A stretch of DNA of 64,000 nt from Crocinitomicaceae bacterium (GCA_002709305.1 PAQM01000024.1:1-64000); one strand, 5' to 3'; shown: positions 52,888-62,854, counted from the stretch's first letter. Notes: generated by a model from the sequence alone, not told the origin. Numbers and translations: made by a program.

Positions 52888-54597
52888 TTAATTAAATTTT
52901 ATTGATTTAATAGGTTTTATCCTTGTGATAACTATACTAGGTACAATTAACGAAATTAAACAAATTAGTAGTATTGAAATGTTTAAAATTATCCATTCAA
53001 CAAAAGATAAATCTAGTGGAACGCTATTTAGGTAGTATACTTCAGGATTTAGTTTAAATAATTTAAATTTTTGTTGTACAAAGTATAGGCTTAGTCCAAT
53101 GATATTTCCCCAAAGTAATCCTCTTGAAATTAAAAAAGTAGCTTGCATTAAAAAGATTTTTCGAATACTCCAGTTTTTTGCCCCTAAAGCTTTGAGTATT
53201 CCTATAAAATTTGAACGAATTAGAATTAAAACTAATAATGCGGAACCCATATTAATAATGCCAATTAGAATCATCAGTGTTAAAATGATAACAACATTAA
53301 TATCAAGAAAATCTAACCAAACAAAAATATCATTTTCGTTATCTAGAATACTTGTTGTTTTAAGTACTTCACCATATTTTGTTGGAATAAAATCAATTAT
53401 TTTTGATGTTTTATCAAGAACAGTATTTAGTTTTTCCCATTCATTAACTTTAATTTCAAATCCTCCAATATATTTTTGATAACTACCTTTTCCTTTAATA
53501 GTTTCAAAAATCACTTTTTTTTCACTTGCTTGAATGGAAAACTTAGAACCATCATTCTTTAGATATTTTCGTTCTATTTGACCTAACTTGTTTAATTTAA
53601 AATCACAGGGGCTATTTCTATTTCCAGTGATAGTCATTTTTAGATAGGCTGTATCTGCGATTGTATTTTTTTCATTAATTCCTTCAATATTATTCCAATA
53701 ATCGGATGCTATTAGTTGAAAAATTGTATCTTTTGTAGGAAAGTGTGTAAATCTCGATTTTCTCTGATAACCTTTCCCCCAATTATATCTATAATTCCCA
53801 TTCCCCCCCTGAACATTAGCTTCGACTATTATCTGTCCGTTTAATATCGTGTCTGATAATTCAATAAAGGATTTTATTCCCCAATCGTTTAGTTCTTGAA
53901 CAGTTGATAATTTAGAAATAACAAATTTTTCATCAAATTCTTCGAGTCCTGTATCGTATATTCCGACAACAATGAAATTACGTTTAACAGGAATATTTTT
54001 AACAAAGAATACAGATATAGTATCTCTTAATTTATATAAGAGTTTATCTGCTAATTTTTTTGAAATTAGTATATGTTTATTAGAAGAGATATTTTTGTAG
54101 TCAGGTAATTCTCCTTCAACTAAGTTTTCTTGATAAAAATTAAGGTTATAGTTTTTATCAACACCTTTCATTATTGCACCGCTAACTTGTTGACTTATTT
54201 CAGAAGTATCTTTTCCATTTGAAAGTTTGTAGTGAATTTTATTTTTTTTAGATTGAAATAGAACAGCTTTATAAGCAACACCATTGATAGAATTAATATT
54301 TTTATTCGATGATAAAGTTTTTATAAAATTTTGGTTAGCATTTATAGCACTTCCTTCGTATATGTTGTTATCACTAGCATTCATTATAAAGATATGAGGG
54401 CTAAAACCACTAATCTTTTTTCGAACTTCTTTTTGAAATCCATTGACAACAGCAATTGTAATTAAATTTACAATTACTGCTAATCCAATACTAATTATTG
54501 ATATTCTTACAATAGGTTTAGAAACTTTCTTACCTTGTATAATACTTTTTGCTGTTTTTTTAGATATGAAATATTCGAATGACAAATTAGATTTCAA
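52888..54597 (-). CDS. FtsX/LolCE-type permease with a large periplasmic insertion
   Basis: This 569-residue inner-membrane protein has the lipoprotein-release permease layout: an N-terminal helix (about 28-52), a periplasmic MacB-like domain, and three C-terminal helices (about 430-560, LMILIGIINMGSALLVLILIR). It is about 150 residues longer than usual LolC/E-like proteins because of an insertion at about 245-378, which contains NVQGGNGNYRYNWGKG, resembling a PKD/SprB-like repeat. The role could be lipoprotein release or another envelope ABC export; no partner ATPase is adjacent. The start is a TTG at 54597 (or a second TTG four codons later); no ATG is in frame before the conserved LSFEYFISKK. 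Confidence 0.8.
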   Translation of the reverse strand: MKSNLSFEYFISKKTAKSIIQGKKVSKPIVRISIISIGLAVIVNLITIAVVNGFQKEVRKKISGFSPHIFIMNASDNNIYEGSAINANQNFIKTLSSNKNINSINGVAYKAVLFQSKKNKIHYKLSNGKDTSEISQQVSGAIMKGVDKNYNLNFYQENLVEGELPDYKNISSNKHILISKKLADKLLYKLRDTISVFFVKNIPVKRNFIVVGIYDTGLEEFDEKFVISKLSTVQELNDWGIKSFIELSDTILNGQIIVEANVQGGNGNYRYNWGKGYQRKSRFTHFPTKDTIFQLIASDYWNNIEGINEKNTIADTAYLKMTITGNRNSPCDFKLNKLGQIERKYLKNDGSKFSIQASEKKVIFETIKGKGSYQKYIGGFEIKVNEWEKLNTVLDKTSKIIDFIPTKYGEVLKTTSILDNENDIFVWLDFLDINVVIILTLMILIGIINMGSALLVLILIRSNFIGILKALGAKNWSIRKIFLMQATFLISRGLLWGNIIGLSLYFVQQKFKLFKLNPEVYYLNSVPLDLSFVEWIILNISILLICLISLIVPSIVITRIKPIKSIKFN

Positions 54598-55807
54598 TTT
54601 TTTACTAAGTTACACAAAGGTTTTGTGCTTCAAAAGTATTTTGTTGGTTTTACCTTTATATATTAGTTCTAGCCAATCATCAGCGATTTCTCAAAGTTTA
54701 GATTCAATAAATAAATCAATTGTTGTAGGCGCACAAAAAATAGATTCATATCTTCCATTATTAAAAAACAAATCTGTTGGAATTGTTAGCAATCAATCTT
54801 CTTTAGTAGATGATATTCATATAGTAGACACATTATTAAGTCTTGGCGTTAGATTACATTGTATTTTTTCACCTGAACATGGTTTTAGAGGTAAAGAAGA
54901 TGCAGGAGATCAAATCTTTAATCAAATAGACTATAAGACAAATCTGCCAATTATTTCCTTGTATGGAAAAAATAAAAAGCCAACAGGTACTCAATTATCC
55001 AAAATAGATGTTTTAATCTTTGATCTTCAAGATGTTGGAGCTCGTTTTTATACGTATATTTCAACGTTACATTATGTAATGGAAGCTTGTGCTGAAAATA
55101 ATATTACTCTTATCATTTTAGATCGTCCTAATCCTAATGCGCATTATGTTGATGGACCTGTTTTAGATAGGAGATTTAGTTCATTTGTTGGTATGCATCC
55201 GGTTCCTATTGTCTATGGAATGACAATTGCCGAATATGCAAAGATGATTAACGGTGAGAAATGGCTAGAAAATAAGATAAGTTGTCAATTAATTATTATA
55301 TCGTGTGATAATTACAATCATACTAGAAGCTATGTGTTACCTGTACCTCCTTCGCCAAATTTAAGATCTGATATTTCAATTCAACTTTATCCTAGTTTAT
55401 GTTTGTTTGAGGCAACTACAGTATCAGTAGGAAGGGGTACAGATTCCCCTTTTGAATGTTACGGGCATCCAGATTTTTCAAAAAAAGAGTTCTTGTTTAA
55501 ACCAAAAAAAAGTTTTGGGTCAAAAAATCCTAAGCATAAAGATAAGTTATGTAAAGGTTACAATTTAAATAAATCAAAATATAAAAGATTACATCAATTG
55601 GATTTAAGTTTTCTTTTGAATGCAAAAAAAGAATTAGAAGGAAAAGTATTTGTTAATAAACATAATTTTTTTAATCTTCTTGCAGGGAATGATGTTCTTA
55701 TTAAACAATTAGAAAGTGGAATGAATGAGAATGAAATTCGAGCTACTTGGGAAAAAGATTTGGATAATTTTAAAGTAATTAGACTAAAATATTTGATATA
55801 TGATTAG
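54566..55807 (+). CDS. DUF1343 / NamZ-family exo-beta-N-acetylmuramidase
   Basis: From ATG at 54566 the protein has 413 residues. The DUF1343 core starts at KNKSVGIVSNQSSLVDD and includes FSPEHGFRGKEDAGD, ISLYGKNKKPTGTQLSKIDVLIFDLQDVGARFYTYISTL in pieces, LDRPNPN and VSVGRGTDSPFECYG. NamZ enzymes remove terminal N-acetylmuramic acid from peptidoglycan fragments for recycling. The N-terminus has a hydrophobic signal-like stretch (SILLVLPLYISSS). The start is uncertain: the ATG overlaps the divergent permease gene by 32 bp, while a TTG at 54623 would give a shorter, more ordinary signal peptide and no overlap. Confidence 0.85.
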   Translation: MKYSNDKLDFNFLLSYTKVLCFKSILLVLPLYISSSQSSAISQSLDSINKSIVVGAQKIDSYLPLLKNKSVGIVSNQSSLVDDIHIVDTLLSLGVRLHCIFSPEHGFRGKEDAGDQIFNQIDYKTNLPIISLYGKNKKPTGTQLSKIDVLIFDLQDVGARFYTYISTLHYVMEACAENNITLIILDRPNPNAHYVDGPVLDRRFSSFVGMHPVPIVYGMTIAEYAKMINGEKWLENKISCQLIIISCDNYNHTRSYVLPVPPSPNLRSDISIQLYPSLCLFEATTVSVGRGTDSPFECYGHPDFSKKEFLFKPKKSFGSKNPKHKDKLCKGYNLNKSKYKRLHQLDLSFLLNAKKELEGKVFVNKHNFFNLLAGNDVLIKQLESGMNENEIRATWEKDLDNFKVIRLKYLIYD

Positions 55808-55809
55808 TG

Positions 55810-56295
55810 TTAAATATTAATTGAATTAGAACTATTTAAGACTTTTTCTTCTAGAGTCTTCATATACTCAATTAGTCGATTTGATACTTTTTTATCATAC
55901 GATCCAATAATTTTTGCAGCTAAAATTCCTGCATTTTTTGATCCATTTAACGCTACTGTAGCTACTGGTATACCCCCCGGCATTTGTAAAATTGACAAAA
56001 TACTATCCCAACCATCAATTGAATTAGATGATTTTATGGGTACACCAATTACTGGTAGTGATGTTAATGATGCAGTCATGCCTGGAAGGTGAGCTGCGCC
56101 ACCAGCTCCTGCAATTATTACTTTTAATCCTCTTTTATAAGCAGATTTAGCGTATTGATACATTTTTTCAGGTGTTCTATGTGCCGAAACTATCTCTAAT
56201 TCAAATTCTATATTTAATTCTTTTAATATATCTGCAGCTTCTTTCATTATCGGTAAATCCGATTTACTACCCATTATAATTCCTACTTCTGCCAT
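55810..56295 (-). CDS. purE: N5-carboxyaminoimidazole ribonucleotide mutase
   Basis: ATG at 56295 ([15 protein letters not shown]) gives 161 residues; an upstream TTG is also open. Conserved PurE motifs are [37 protein letters not shown] and [14 protein letters not shown]. It converts N5-CAIR to CAIR in purine synthesis. No purK is adjacent. It lies 40 bp downstream of the tryptophan dioxygenase gene. Confidence 0.95.
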   Translation of the reverse strand: MAEVGIIMGSKSDLPIMKEAADILKELNIEFELEIVSAHRTPEKMYQYAKSAYKRGLKVIIAGAGGAAHLPGMTASLTSLPVIGVPIKSSNSIDGWDSILSILQMPGGIPVATVALNGSKNAGILAAKIIGSYDKKVSNRLIEYMKTLEEKVLNSSNSINI

Positions 56296-56334
56296 TATCA
56301 ATATTTTAAATCAAAGTTAACTATTATTAAATAA

Positions 56335-57300
56335 TTATATTTTAATATCATTTATGTCTGATAATATTTTTTCTGAAATAACATTTTCATTTCCCCAGTC
56401 TTTTAGTTCAGAAGGAGACCATAATTCAGGGAAGAAGATACGTCTTTGGTATTTTGGATGCATATATTTTTGCCATTCACTTCCTCCAGTTGCTTCAACA
56501 CTTTTTTTCCCACTATTTAGGTATTTCCTTGCAGCATTTAAGTGGTGCATTACCCAACTAATATTAACAGTATGGTCATAATGACGCATTGCATTAACTA
56601 AATTAACATTATCACGTTCTTTTTGTGGTAAATTTTTGAATTTACTCCATAAATTTGTGGTGTTATATTTTTTCATGAAGTCTAAAAATTCACTTTTGTA
56701 CTTTTCTTCAAAATTTTTAATCAATTTTGTTTTTTCCCCTGTATTATGGTCTAATCCCGCAACTTGCCAATATAGATTGTCAAATGCATATGAATATTCA
56801 GTATCACGGTTAATGGTTTTTCTAAATCTAAAGTCAATTAGGTTAATTAATTCAGTTGATGCAAATTCAATTTTTCGATATTGAGCACTTTGGAAGCCGC
56901 TTGCAGGAGTTAAGGTATCTCTGAATTTCATGTATTGATCTACATCCATACCATCCCCCATAATTGTAAAAGAATTTGATAGCATATCAAAGTAACGTGA
57001 TATTCTATTAAGGTGTTTAGTAAATTTTTCAGTGGATATAGATTCATCTTCAGATATTTGTTCAATTTCCCACAGAATCATTTTAAATAGAAGTTCATTG
57101 ATTTGATGATAGATTATAAAAACCATTTCATCTTTTAATGTTGTTTTTTGACATTGTAAACTTAATAATGCCTCAACTTGAATATAATCCCAATATTTGG
57201 TAGGTTCAGAATAGAGAAGACCTGATAGATGAACATCAGGGTCTTGTCCCATTGCTTCGTATTTTTTATCAATTTCTTTAAGTAATTCTTCTCTTGTCAT
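56335..57300 (-). CDS. kynA: Tryptophan 2,3-dioxygenase
   Basis: This 321-residue protein shows the heme dioxygenase signatures LSGLLYSEPTKYWDYIQVEALLSLQ, DEMVFIIYHQINELLFKMILWE, and the C-terminal ANMRHYDHT-like region with MHHLNAARKYL and TGGSEWQKYMHPKYQRR. It opens the indole ring of tryptophan to N-formylkynurenine. It follows hpd by 37 bp on the same strand, forming an aromatic amino-acid catabolic run with hmgA. Other kynurenine-pathway genes are not in the window. Confidence 0.94.
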   Translation of the reverse strand: MTREELLKEIDKKYEAMGQDPDVHLSGLLYSEPTKYWDYIQVEALLSLQCQKTTLKDEMVFIIYHQINELLFKMILWEIEQISEDESISTEKFTKHLNRISRYFDMLSNSFTIMGDGMDVDQYMKFRDTLTPASGFQSAQYRKIEFASTELINLIDFRFRKTINRDTEYSYAFDNLYWQVAGLDHNTGEKTKLIKNFEEKYKSEFLDFMKKYNTTNLWSKFKNLPQKERDNVNLVNAMRHYDHTVNISWVMHHLNAARKYLNSGKKSVEATGGSEWQKYMHPKYQRRIFFPELWSPSELKDWGNENVISEKILSDINDIKI

Positions 57301-57337
57301 AGATTCTTAATTCAGGTGAATTTTATTTATACCTTCT

Positions 57338-58501
57338 TTATAGGGTGCCTCTATTTTTTTGTTCTCTTTCAATAGCCTCAAATAATGCCTTAAAATTCCC
57401 AACACCAAAAGATTGTGCACCTTTTCTTTGAATAATTTCAAAAAATAAAGTTGGTCGATCGACAATAGGCTTAGTAAATAGTTGAAGTAAATATCCCTCA
57501 TCGTCTCTATCAATCAATATTCCATGTTTTTTTAGTACCTCAACATCTTCATCAATTTCACCAACTCGATCCAATAAATCATCATAATATTCTTCAGGAA
57601 CATATAAGAATTCAACTCCCCTATTACGCATTTTTGATACTGTCTCTATAATGTTGTTTGTTGCAATAGCTATGTGTTGAACACCGGCTCCATTATTGAA
57701 ATCTAAATATTCTTCAATCTGTGATTTCTTTTTCCCTTCTGCGGGTTCATTGATTGGAAATTTTATTCTTCCATTACCATTGCTCATTACTTTACTCATT
57801 AGAGCCGTATATTCAGTCGATATATCATCATCAGTAAACGAGATTATTTGTGCAAAACCCATTACATTTTTATAAAAATCACACCATTTTTTCATTTTTC
57901 CCCAACCAACATTTCCAACTACATGATCTACGAATTTTAATCCAACTGGTTCAGGGTTGTAATGTGAATCCCATTTTTGATACCCAGGTAAAAATAATCC
58001 TCTATAGTTCTTTCTTTCAACAAAAACATGAACGGTTTCGCCATAAGTATAAATACCAGATCGAATTATTTCACCAAATTCATCTTTTTCAGTAGTTGGT
58101 TCCATAAAAGATTTAGCACCTCTTTTTGTTGTTTCTTCCCATGCATTTTTAGCATTTTCAACCCAAAGAGCTACTATTTTTACACCATCTCCATGTTTGT
58201 TTATATGCTTATTTATTGGACCATTTTCTTTTAACGGTGTAGTTAAAACTAATCGAATTTTATCTTGCTTTAATACATATGAAACACGATCATTAATACC
58301 TGTTTCTAAACCAGCAAATGCTTCAGATTGAAACCCAAAAGCAGTTTTGTAAAAATGAGCTGATTGTTTAGCATTACCAACATATAATTCAATATAATCA
58401 GTGCCTAATAATGGTAAAAAGTCTTCTGCATCTGAGAATAATTTCTCTAGTCCATATTGGGTATTTTGTAAATTTTGTAAATTTTTAATTTCTTGTTTCA
58501 T
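57338..58501 (-). CDS. hpd: 4-hydroxyphenylpyruvate dioxygenase
   Basis: This 387-residue protein has two vicinal-oxygen-chelate domains. The three metal ligands of the second domain are visible: His in LKFVDHVVGN, His in GAGVQHIAIAT and Glu in LFFEIIQRKG. It converts 4-hydroxyphenylpyruvate to homogentisate in tyrosine degradation. The product feeds hmgA, whose gene is 22 bp upstream, so the two are co-transcribed. Confidence 0.95.
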   Translation of the reverse strand: MKQEIKNLQNLQNTQYGLEKLFSDAEDFLPLLGTDYIELYVGNAKQSAHFYKTAFGFQSEAFAGLETGINDRVSYVLKQDKIRLVLTTPLKENGPINKHINKHGDGVKIVALWVENAKNAWEETTKRGAKSFMEPTTEKDEFGEIIRSGIYTYGETVHVFVERKNYRGLFLPGYQKWDSHYNPEPVGLKFVDHVVGNVGWGKMKKWCDFYKNVMGFAQIISFTDDDISTEYTALMSKVMSNGNGRIKFPINEPAEGKKKSQIEEYLDFNNGAGVQHIAIATNNIIETVSKMRNRGVEFLYVPEEYYDDLLDRVGEIDEDVEVLKKHGILIDRDDEGYLLQLFTKPIVDRPTLFFEIIQRKGAQSFGVGNFKALFEAIEREQKNRGTL

Positions 58502-58523
58502 TATTATTTTTTATTTAACAATT

Positions 58524-59681
58524 TCAATGATGCCATGATTTATAGTATTCTTTAAACTCTATTTCAAGGGCTTGTTGAGTTAGCTTCAAGGGTTTAAATG
58601 TATCAACCATAACTGCAAGTTCTTGTGTTTCTTTTTTTCCAATACTTCTTTCGTATGCTCCAGGATGAGGACCATGAGGAAGGCCAGCAGGATGTAATGT
58701 AATTTGCCCTTTCTGGATATTATTTCTACTCATAAAGTCTCCATCAACATAATAAAGTACTTCATCAGAATCGATATTACTATGATTATAAGGTGCTGGA
58801 ATAGATTTAGGATGATAGTCATAAAGTCTTGGCACAAAAGAACATATTACAAAAGCATTTGTTTCAAATGTTTGATGGGTAGGAGGAGGTAAATGAATTC
58901 TACCTGTAATTGGTTCAAAATCGTGGATTGAAAATGCATAGGGAAAATTATAACCATCCCAACCAACAACGTCAAATGGATGAGAGGCGTATGTATATGA
59001 ATATAAAACACCTTCTTTTTTAGTTTTTATTAAGAATTCTCCTAATTCATCGAAGGTTTGAAGGTCTTTTGGAGCTCTAAAATCACGTTCACAAAAAGGA
59101 CTGTGTTCTAACAATTGTCCAAACCAGTTTCTATATCTTTTTGGAGTATATATTGGATGTTTTGATTCTATAATAAATAATCTATTTTGTTCGTTATCAA
59201 AATCAATTTGATAGATCATTCCTCTTGGAATTACTAGATAGTCGCCATATTTAAAATTAATATTACCTAATAAAGTTTTTAATTTTCCAGACCCTTCATG
59301 AATGAAAATTACTTCATCACAATCAGCATTTTTGTAAAAATAATTTTCAAGAGATTTTTTAGGTCTAGATAGTATAATTTCACAGTCGTTATTTACTAAT
59401 ATTGGAACACGACTGTCTAGAAAGTCATCTTTTTGTTTAATATTGTAACCTTCAAAACTTTTCATTTGAAGTTGACGCTCTGATGCTAGTTTAGGTCGTA
59501 AGTCTTTAGTTTCTATAAAATCTTTTACAATAGTTGGTGGATGTAAGTGATAGAGTAATGAAGACATACCATCAAATCCAACAGTACCAAAAAGTTGTTC
59601 ATGATGAAGTTCCCCATTTTCTTTTCTAAATATAGTATGTCTTTTATTTGGTATATTTCCTCTTTTTTGATAAAATGGCAT
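58524..59681 (-). CDS. hmgA: Homogentisate 1,2-dioxygenase
   Basis: This 385-residue protein has the homogentisate dioxygenase cupin core: GDYLVIPRGMIYQI, PFDVVGWDGYNFPYAFSI, IHLPPPTHQTFE, NHSNIDSDEVLYYVDGDFM and PAGLPHGPHPG with the conserved His ligands. It opens homogentisate to maleylacetoacetate. The downstream isomerase and fumarylacetoacetase are not in the window. It is first in the hmgA-hpd-kynA run. A 230-bp region separates it from the divergent threonine dehydrogenase. Confidence 0.93.
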   Translation of the reverse strand: MPFYQKRGNIPNKRHTIFRKENGELHHEQLFGTVGFDGMSSLLYHLHPPTIVKDFIETKDLRPKLASERQLQMKSFEGYNIKQKDDFLDSRVPILVNNDCEIILSRPKKSLENYFYKNADCDEVIFIHEGSGKLKTLLGNINFKYGDYLVIPRGMIYQIDFDNEQNRLFIIESKHPIYTPKRYRNWFGQLLEHSPFCERDFRAPKDLQTFDELGEFLIKTKKEGVLYSYTYASHPFDVVGWDGYNFPYAFSIHDFEPITGRIHLPPPTHQTFETNAFVICSFVPRLYDYHPKSIPAPYNHSNIDSDEVLYYVDGDFMSRNNIQKGQITLHPAGLPHGPHPGAYERSIGKKETQELAVMVDTFKPLKLTQQALEIEFKEYYKSWHH

Positions 59682-59911
59682 TTGTAATTATTTAAGTGTT
59701 TATTTAATAAAGTAAATTTATATACTTTGAATTTTTAATCTATTTTAGAATTAAATATAATTTATAAAATTATATTCAATACCTTGTAAAGTTAAGGAAT
59801 TTGTTAAAAGGAACATTTTAGATGAAATTAAATTAGTAATGATTAATAATTTATTTTTACCATAACATTTAGTATTATTGGAAAAATAGTTTTTCTATTA
59901 GGATTTAATTT

Positions 59912-60877
59912 ATGTTTATGAAAAGAATTTTAGTAATTGGATCTTGTGGTCAAATTGGAACAGAATTAGTTTTGAATTTAAGAGATAAATATGGGACTAA
60001 TAATGTATATGCATCTGATATTTTAGAGAACTGTCCAGAGAAATTATACCCTGGTCCATATGTTAAGATGGATATCTTAGAAAAAGAAATGGTCCGTAGT
60101 TTTATTATTTCTGAAAAAATCTCAGAAGTATATCTATTAGCTGCACTTTTAAGTGCAAAAGCCGAAGAAAGGCCTGAATATGCATGGAAATTAAATATGG
60201 ATGGTTTATTTACAATATTAGATTTAGCAAAAGAAGGTTATTTACGTAAAATATTTTGGCCAAGCTCCATAGCTGTTTTCGGAAAAACAACACCGAAATT
60301 TAACACACCTCAATTTACCATAATGGAACCCTCAACAGTCTATGGTATATCTAAACAAGTTGGTGAACGGTGGTGTGAATATTATTATGCTAAATATGAT
60401 GTTGATGTAAGAAGTATTAGATATCCAGGTTTAATATCTTATACTAGTTTACCAGGTGGAGGGACTACAGATTATGCAGTTGATATGTTTTACCAAGCTA
60501 AATTAGGAAATGATTTCACTTGTTTCTTGAGTGATGATACAGCTTTACCTATGATGTATATGGATGATGCAATTCGTGCGACACTTGAACTTATGAATGC
60601 ACCAAAAGAAAATATTAAGATAAGATCATCTTATAATTTGTCAGGAATAAGTTTTACACCAAAAGATATTTTTGAAGAAATACAAAAATATATTCCTGAT
60701 TTTAGGATTACTTTTATGCCAGATTTTAGGCAAAAAATCGCCGATACTTGGCCAAGTTCAATAGATGACATATCTGCAAGGTCTGATTGGGGATGGAAAG
60801 AGAGATATAATCTTGAAATGCTTGTTAAGAAGATGTTGGATAATGTTGATGTTTCAATTTTATCAAGTGTTAGTTAA
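59912..60877 (+). CDS. L-threonine 3-dehydrogenase, short-chain (SDR) type
   Basis: This 321-residue extended-SDR protein has the nucleotide-binding motif ILVIGSCGQIGTELV, the catalytic YxxxK in STVYGISKQVGE, WPSSIAVFG before it, and RYPGLIS and TTDYAVDMFY after it. The latter are typical of the SDR-type threonine dehydrogenases. It oxidises threonine to 2-amino-3-ketobutyrate, which kbl (6654-7841) cleaves to glycine and acetyl-CoA. Either ATG at 59912 or at 59918 may be used. Confidence 0.87.
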   Translation: MFMKRILVIGSCGQIGTELVLNLRDKYGTNNVYASDILENCPEKLYPGPYVKMDILEKEMVRSFIISEKISEVYLLAALLSAKAEERPEYAWKLNMDGLFTILDLAKEGYLRKIFWPSSIAVFGKTTPKFNTPQFTIMEPSTVYGISKQVGERWCEYYYAKYDVDVRSIRYPGLISYTSLPGGGTTDYAVDMFYQAKLGNDFTCFLSDDTALPMMYMDDAIRATLELMNAPKENIKIRSSYNLSGISFTPKDIFEEIQKYIPDFRITFMPDFRQKIADTWPSSIDDISARSDWGWKERYNLEMLVKKMLDNVDVSILSSVS

Positions 60878-60878
60878 A

Positions 60879-60908
60879 AAACTTTTGACACCACCTTTTC
60901 AAAAGTTT
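60879..60908 (+). terminator. Hairpin after the threonine dehydrogenase gene
   Basis: A 10-bp perfect stem (AAACTTTTGA at 60879-60888 with TCAAAAGTTT at 60899-60908) with a 10-nt loop lies directly after the stop codon. The T-tract is short, so termination may be weak. Confidence 0.55.
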
Positions 60909-60961
60909 ATACGTCTATTTATATAACGAGTTTAAATGTTGAAATTAAAATCTTAATAATT

Positions 60962-61834
60962 ATGCTTTTTAAATCAATATTCTTTATTTCTTTTATACAA
61001 TTATTTTCATACTCTTTGATTTCTAATTCAATTGGTTATGAAAATGGTGATATAAATAAAAAAGATAAAAAAGGAAGAAAGCAGGGATTTTGGATTTATC
61101 ATGGGAAAGATATGCCAAATTTGGGTTACCCACTTGATGGAAAAGTTGAAGAAGGCAATTATAAAGATAATCGTAAATATGGTATTTGGATAAAGTACCA
61201 TAAAGATGGTGTTACACCGAAATTAAAAGGTAATTACAATAATAATCGCCCAAGTGGAAAGTTTACAAAAAATTACACCAATGGGAAAACATGGATGCAA
61301 GGAACTATTTATAGAAATAAATACAAAGATTCTTTGAAAAGATTTTATAAAAATGGTCGTTTGGAATATTCTGCTAATTATAATGAGTATGGAAGAGAGG
61401 AAGGTCAAGTTAAATATTTATATCCTAATGGGCAGGTAAAGTTTGCTTATGACGCTCAAGATGGAGTTCCAGTAGGTAAAGCTTCAAGATATTATGAAAA
61501 TGGTGACATAAAAGAGATAATATATTATTCGATAAATGGAAAAGTAGAGAAAAGTGAGGTTAGGAAAATGGTAAATCCTAAAGTAAAAATTATAGATAAA
61601 AATCTTTCTAAAGAATATCCACCTAAAGTAAATAGCCCTAGAACAAAAGGTAATATATTTAAGTCAAATGGTTATAATAAAGTGTATAATTCTAATGATG
61701 AGATATGGCAAGATGGGGAGTTTAGAAATAATAGACTTTGGGATGGAAAAGTTTATGAATATGATTCTGATGGAATTTTATTAAAAGTAAAAGTTTTTAA
61801 AGAAGGTTTATATCATTCTGATGGACAGTTATAA
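60962..61834 (+). CDS. MORN-repeat secreted protein
   Basis: This 290-residue protein has a signal peptide (SIFFISFIQLFSYSLISNS), then repeated MORN-like units of about 22 residues: DKKGRKQGFWIYHGK, GNYKDNRKYGIWIKYHKDG, GNYNNNRPSGKFTKNYTNGK, GRLEYSANYNEYGREEGQ and GQVKFAYDAQDGVPVG. Similar proteins are often labelled YwqK-type antitoxins by automated pipelines, but no toxin is adjacent. It is probably periplasmic or surface-exposed. Function unknown. Confidence 0.8.
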   Translation: MLFKSIFFISFIQLFSYSLISNSIGYENGDINKKDKKGRKQGFWIYHGKDMPNLGYPLDGKVEEGNYKDNRKYGIWIKYHKDGVTPKLKGNYNNNRPSGKFTKNYTNGKTWMQGTIYRNKYKDSLKRFYKNGRLEYSANYNEYGREEGQVKYLYPNGQVKFAYDAQDGVPVGKASRYYENGDIKEIIYYSINGKVEKSEVRKMVNPKVKIIDKNLSKEYPPKVNSPRTKGNIFKSNGYNKVYNSNDEIWQDGEFRNNRLWDGKVYEYDSDGILLKVKVFKEGLYHSDGQL

Positions 61835-61933
61835 ATCATAAACATCTACTAATTTCTAGTCTTTTTGCAATCAACTTATGTTATTATATTTGTTAAGTAT
61901 TATTACATATAATCTTTTGAAAGTAATATTCGA

Positions 61934-62854
61934 ATGAATAATTATACTAACAAAGTCGTACAACCTGATTTTTCCAAATCGCCTCGCATAGATAAAGTTG
62001 GGGTTGAGGAAAGAGTTAGTAAATTTCAAAAACGAAGTTTAAAAAGAGAAACGAAGTTAATGGGCCTGAGGATGGCTTTAAGTATGATTGATTTAACTAC
62101 ATTAGAAGGAAAAGATACTATACAAAAAGTTAAACAAATGTGTTATAAGGCTCAACATTTACATGATGTATTTCCGAATCTTCCAAAAGTAGCTGCAGTT
62201 TGTGTCTATCCTTCAATGGTTCGTGTTGCCTCTAAATTACTTGATCAATCAGAAGTTAAAGTTGCTTCTGTATCTACTTCTTTTCCTAGTGGACAATCGC
62301 CATTAAAGGTAAAATTAATGGAAACTAAATTTGCTATTTCTGAAGGTGCTGATGAAATTGATATGGTAATTTCTCGAGGCAAGTTTTTAGCAGGAGAATA
62401 TAATTTTGTTTTTGATGAAATTGCTAGAATTAAAGAAGTTTGCGGTAATGTTAGGTTAAAAGTTATTTTAGAGACAGGTGAATTAATTACATTGGATAAT
62501 GTTAGACGTGCTAGTGAAATAGCTATGTATGCAGGAGCTGATTTTATAAAAACTTCTACCGGTAAAATTCAACCAGCAGCTTCAATGCAAGTTACTTATG
62601 TTATGTTAGAAGCAATACGTGACTTTATGGATAAAACTGGTATTAAAGTTGGCATGAAACCTGCGGGTGGTATTTCAAATTCTAAATTAGCATTACATAA
62701 TTTAGTTATGGTAAATGAAGTTTTAGGTAATGGGTGGTTGAGCAATGAGTGGTTTCGATTTGGTGCTAGTAGTCTAGCAAATGATTTGCTTATGCAGATT
62801 ATTAAATCTGAGACAGGTATTTATCAGTCATCAGATTATTTTTCAATAGATTAA
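61934..62854 (+). CDS. deoC: Deoxyribose-phosphate aldolase
   Basis: This 306-residue protein is the longer DeoC type. The Schiff-base lysine is in ADFIKTSTGK (about K206) and the second lysine in GMKPAGGIS (about K242). CVYPSMVRVA and SEGADEIDMVI are also typical. It splits deoxyribose 5-phosphate to acetaldehyde and glyceraldehyde 3-phosphate. The aldehyde dehydrogenase frame follows after 15 bp in the same phase, and would oxidise the acetaldehyde. Confidence 0.93.
   Translation: MNNYTNKVVQPDFSKSPRIDKVGVEERVSKFQKRSLKRETKLMGLRMALSMIDLTTLEGKDTIQKVKQMCYKAQHLHDVFPNLPKVAAVCVYPSMVRVASKLLDQSEVKVASVSTSFPSGQSPLKVKLMETKFAISEGADEIDMVISRGKFLAGEYNFVFDEIARIKEVCGNVRLKVILETGELITLDNVRRASEIAMYAGADFIKTSTGKIQPAASMQVTYVMLEAIRDFMDKTGIKVGMKPAGGISNSKLALHNLVMVNEVLGNGWLSNEWFRFGASSLANDLLMQIIKSETGIYQSSDYFSID

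Noticed and set aside
57307-57513. A 68-codon leftward frame between kynA and hpd
   Set aside because: It overlaps the end of hpd in another frame and looks like an out-of-phase shadow.
60962-61834. Toxin-antitoxin system suggested by YwqK-like naming of MORN proteins
   Set aside because: The protein has a signal peptide and no adjacent toxin-like gene, so the antitoxin label is not supported.
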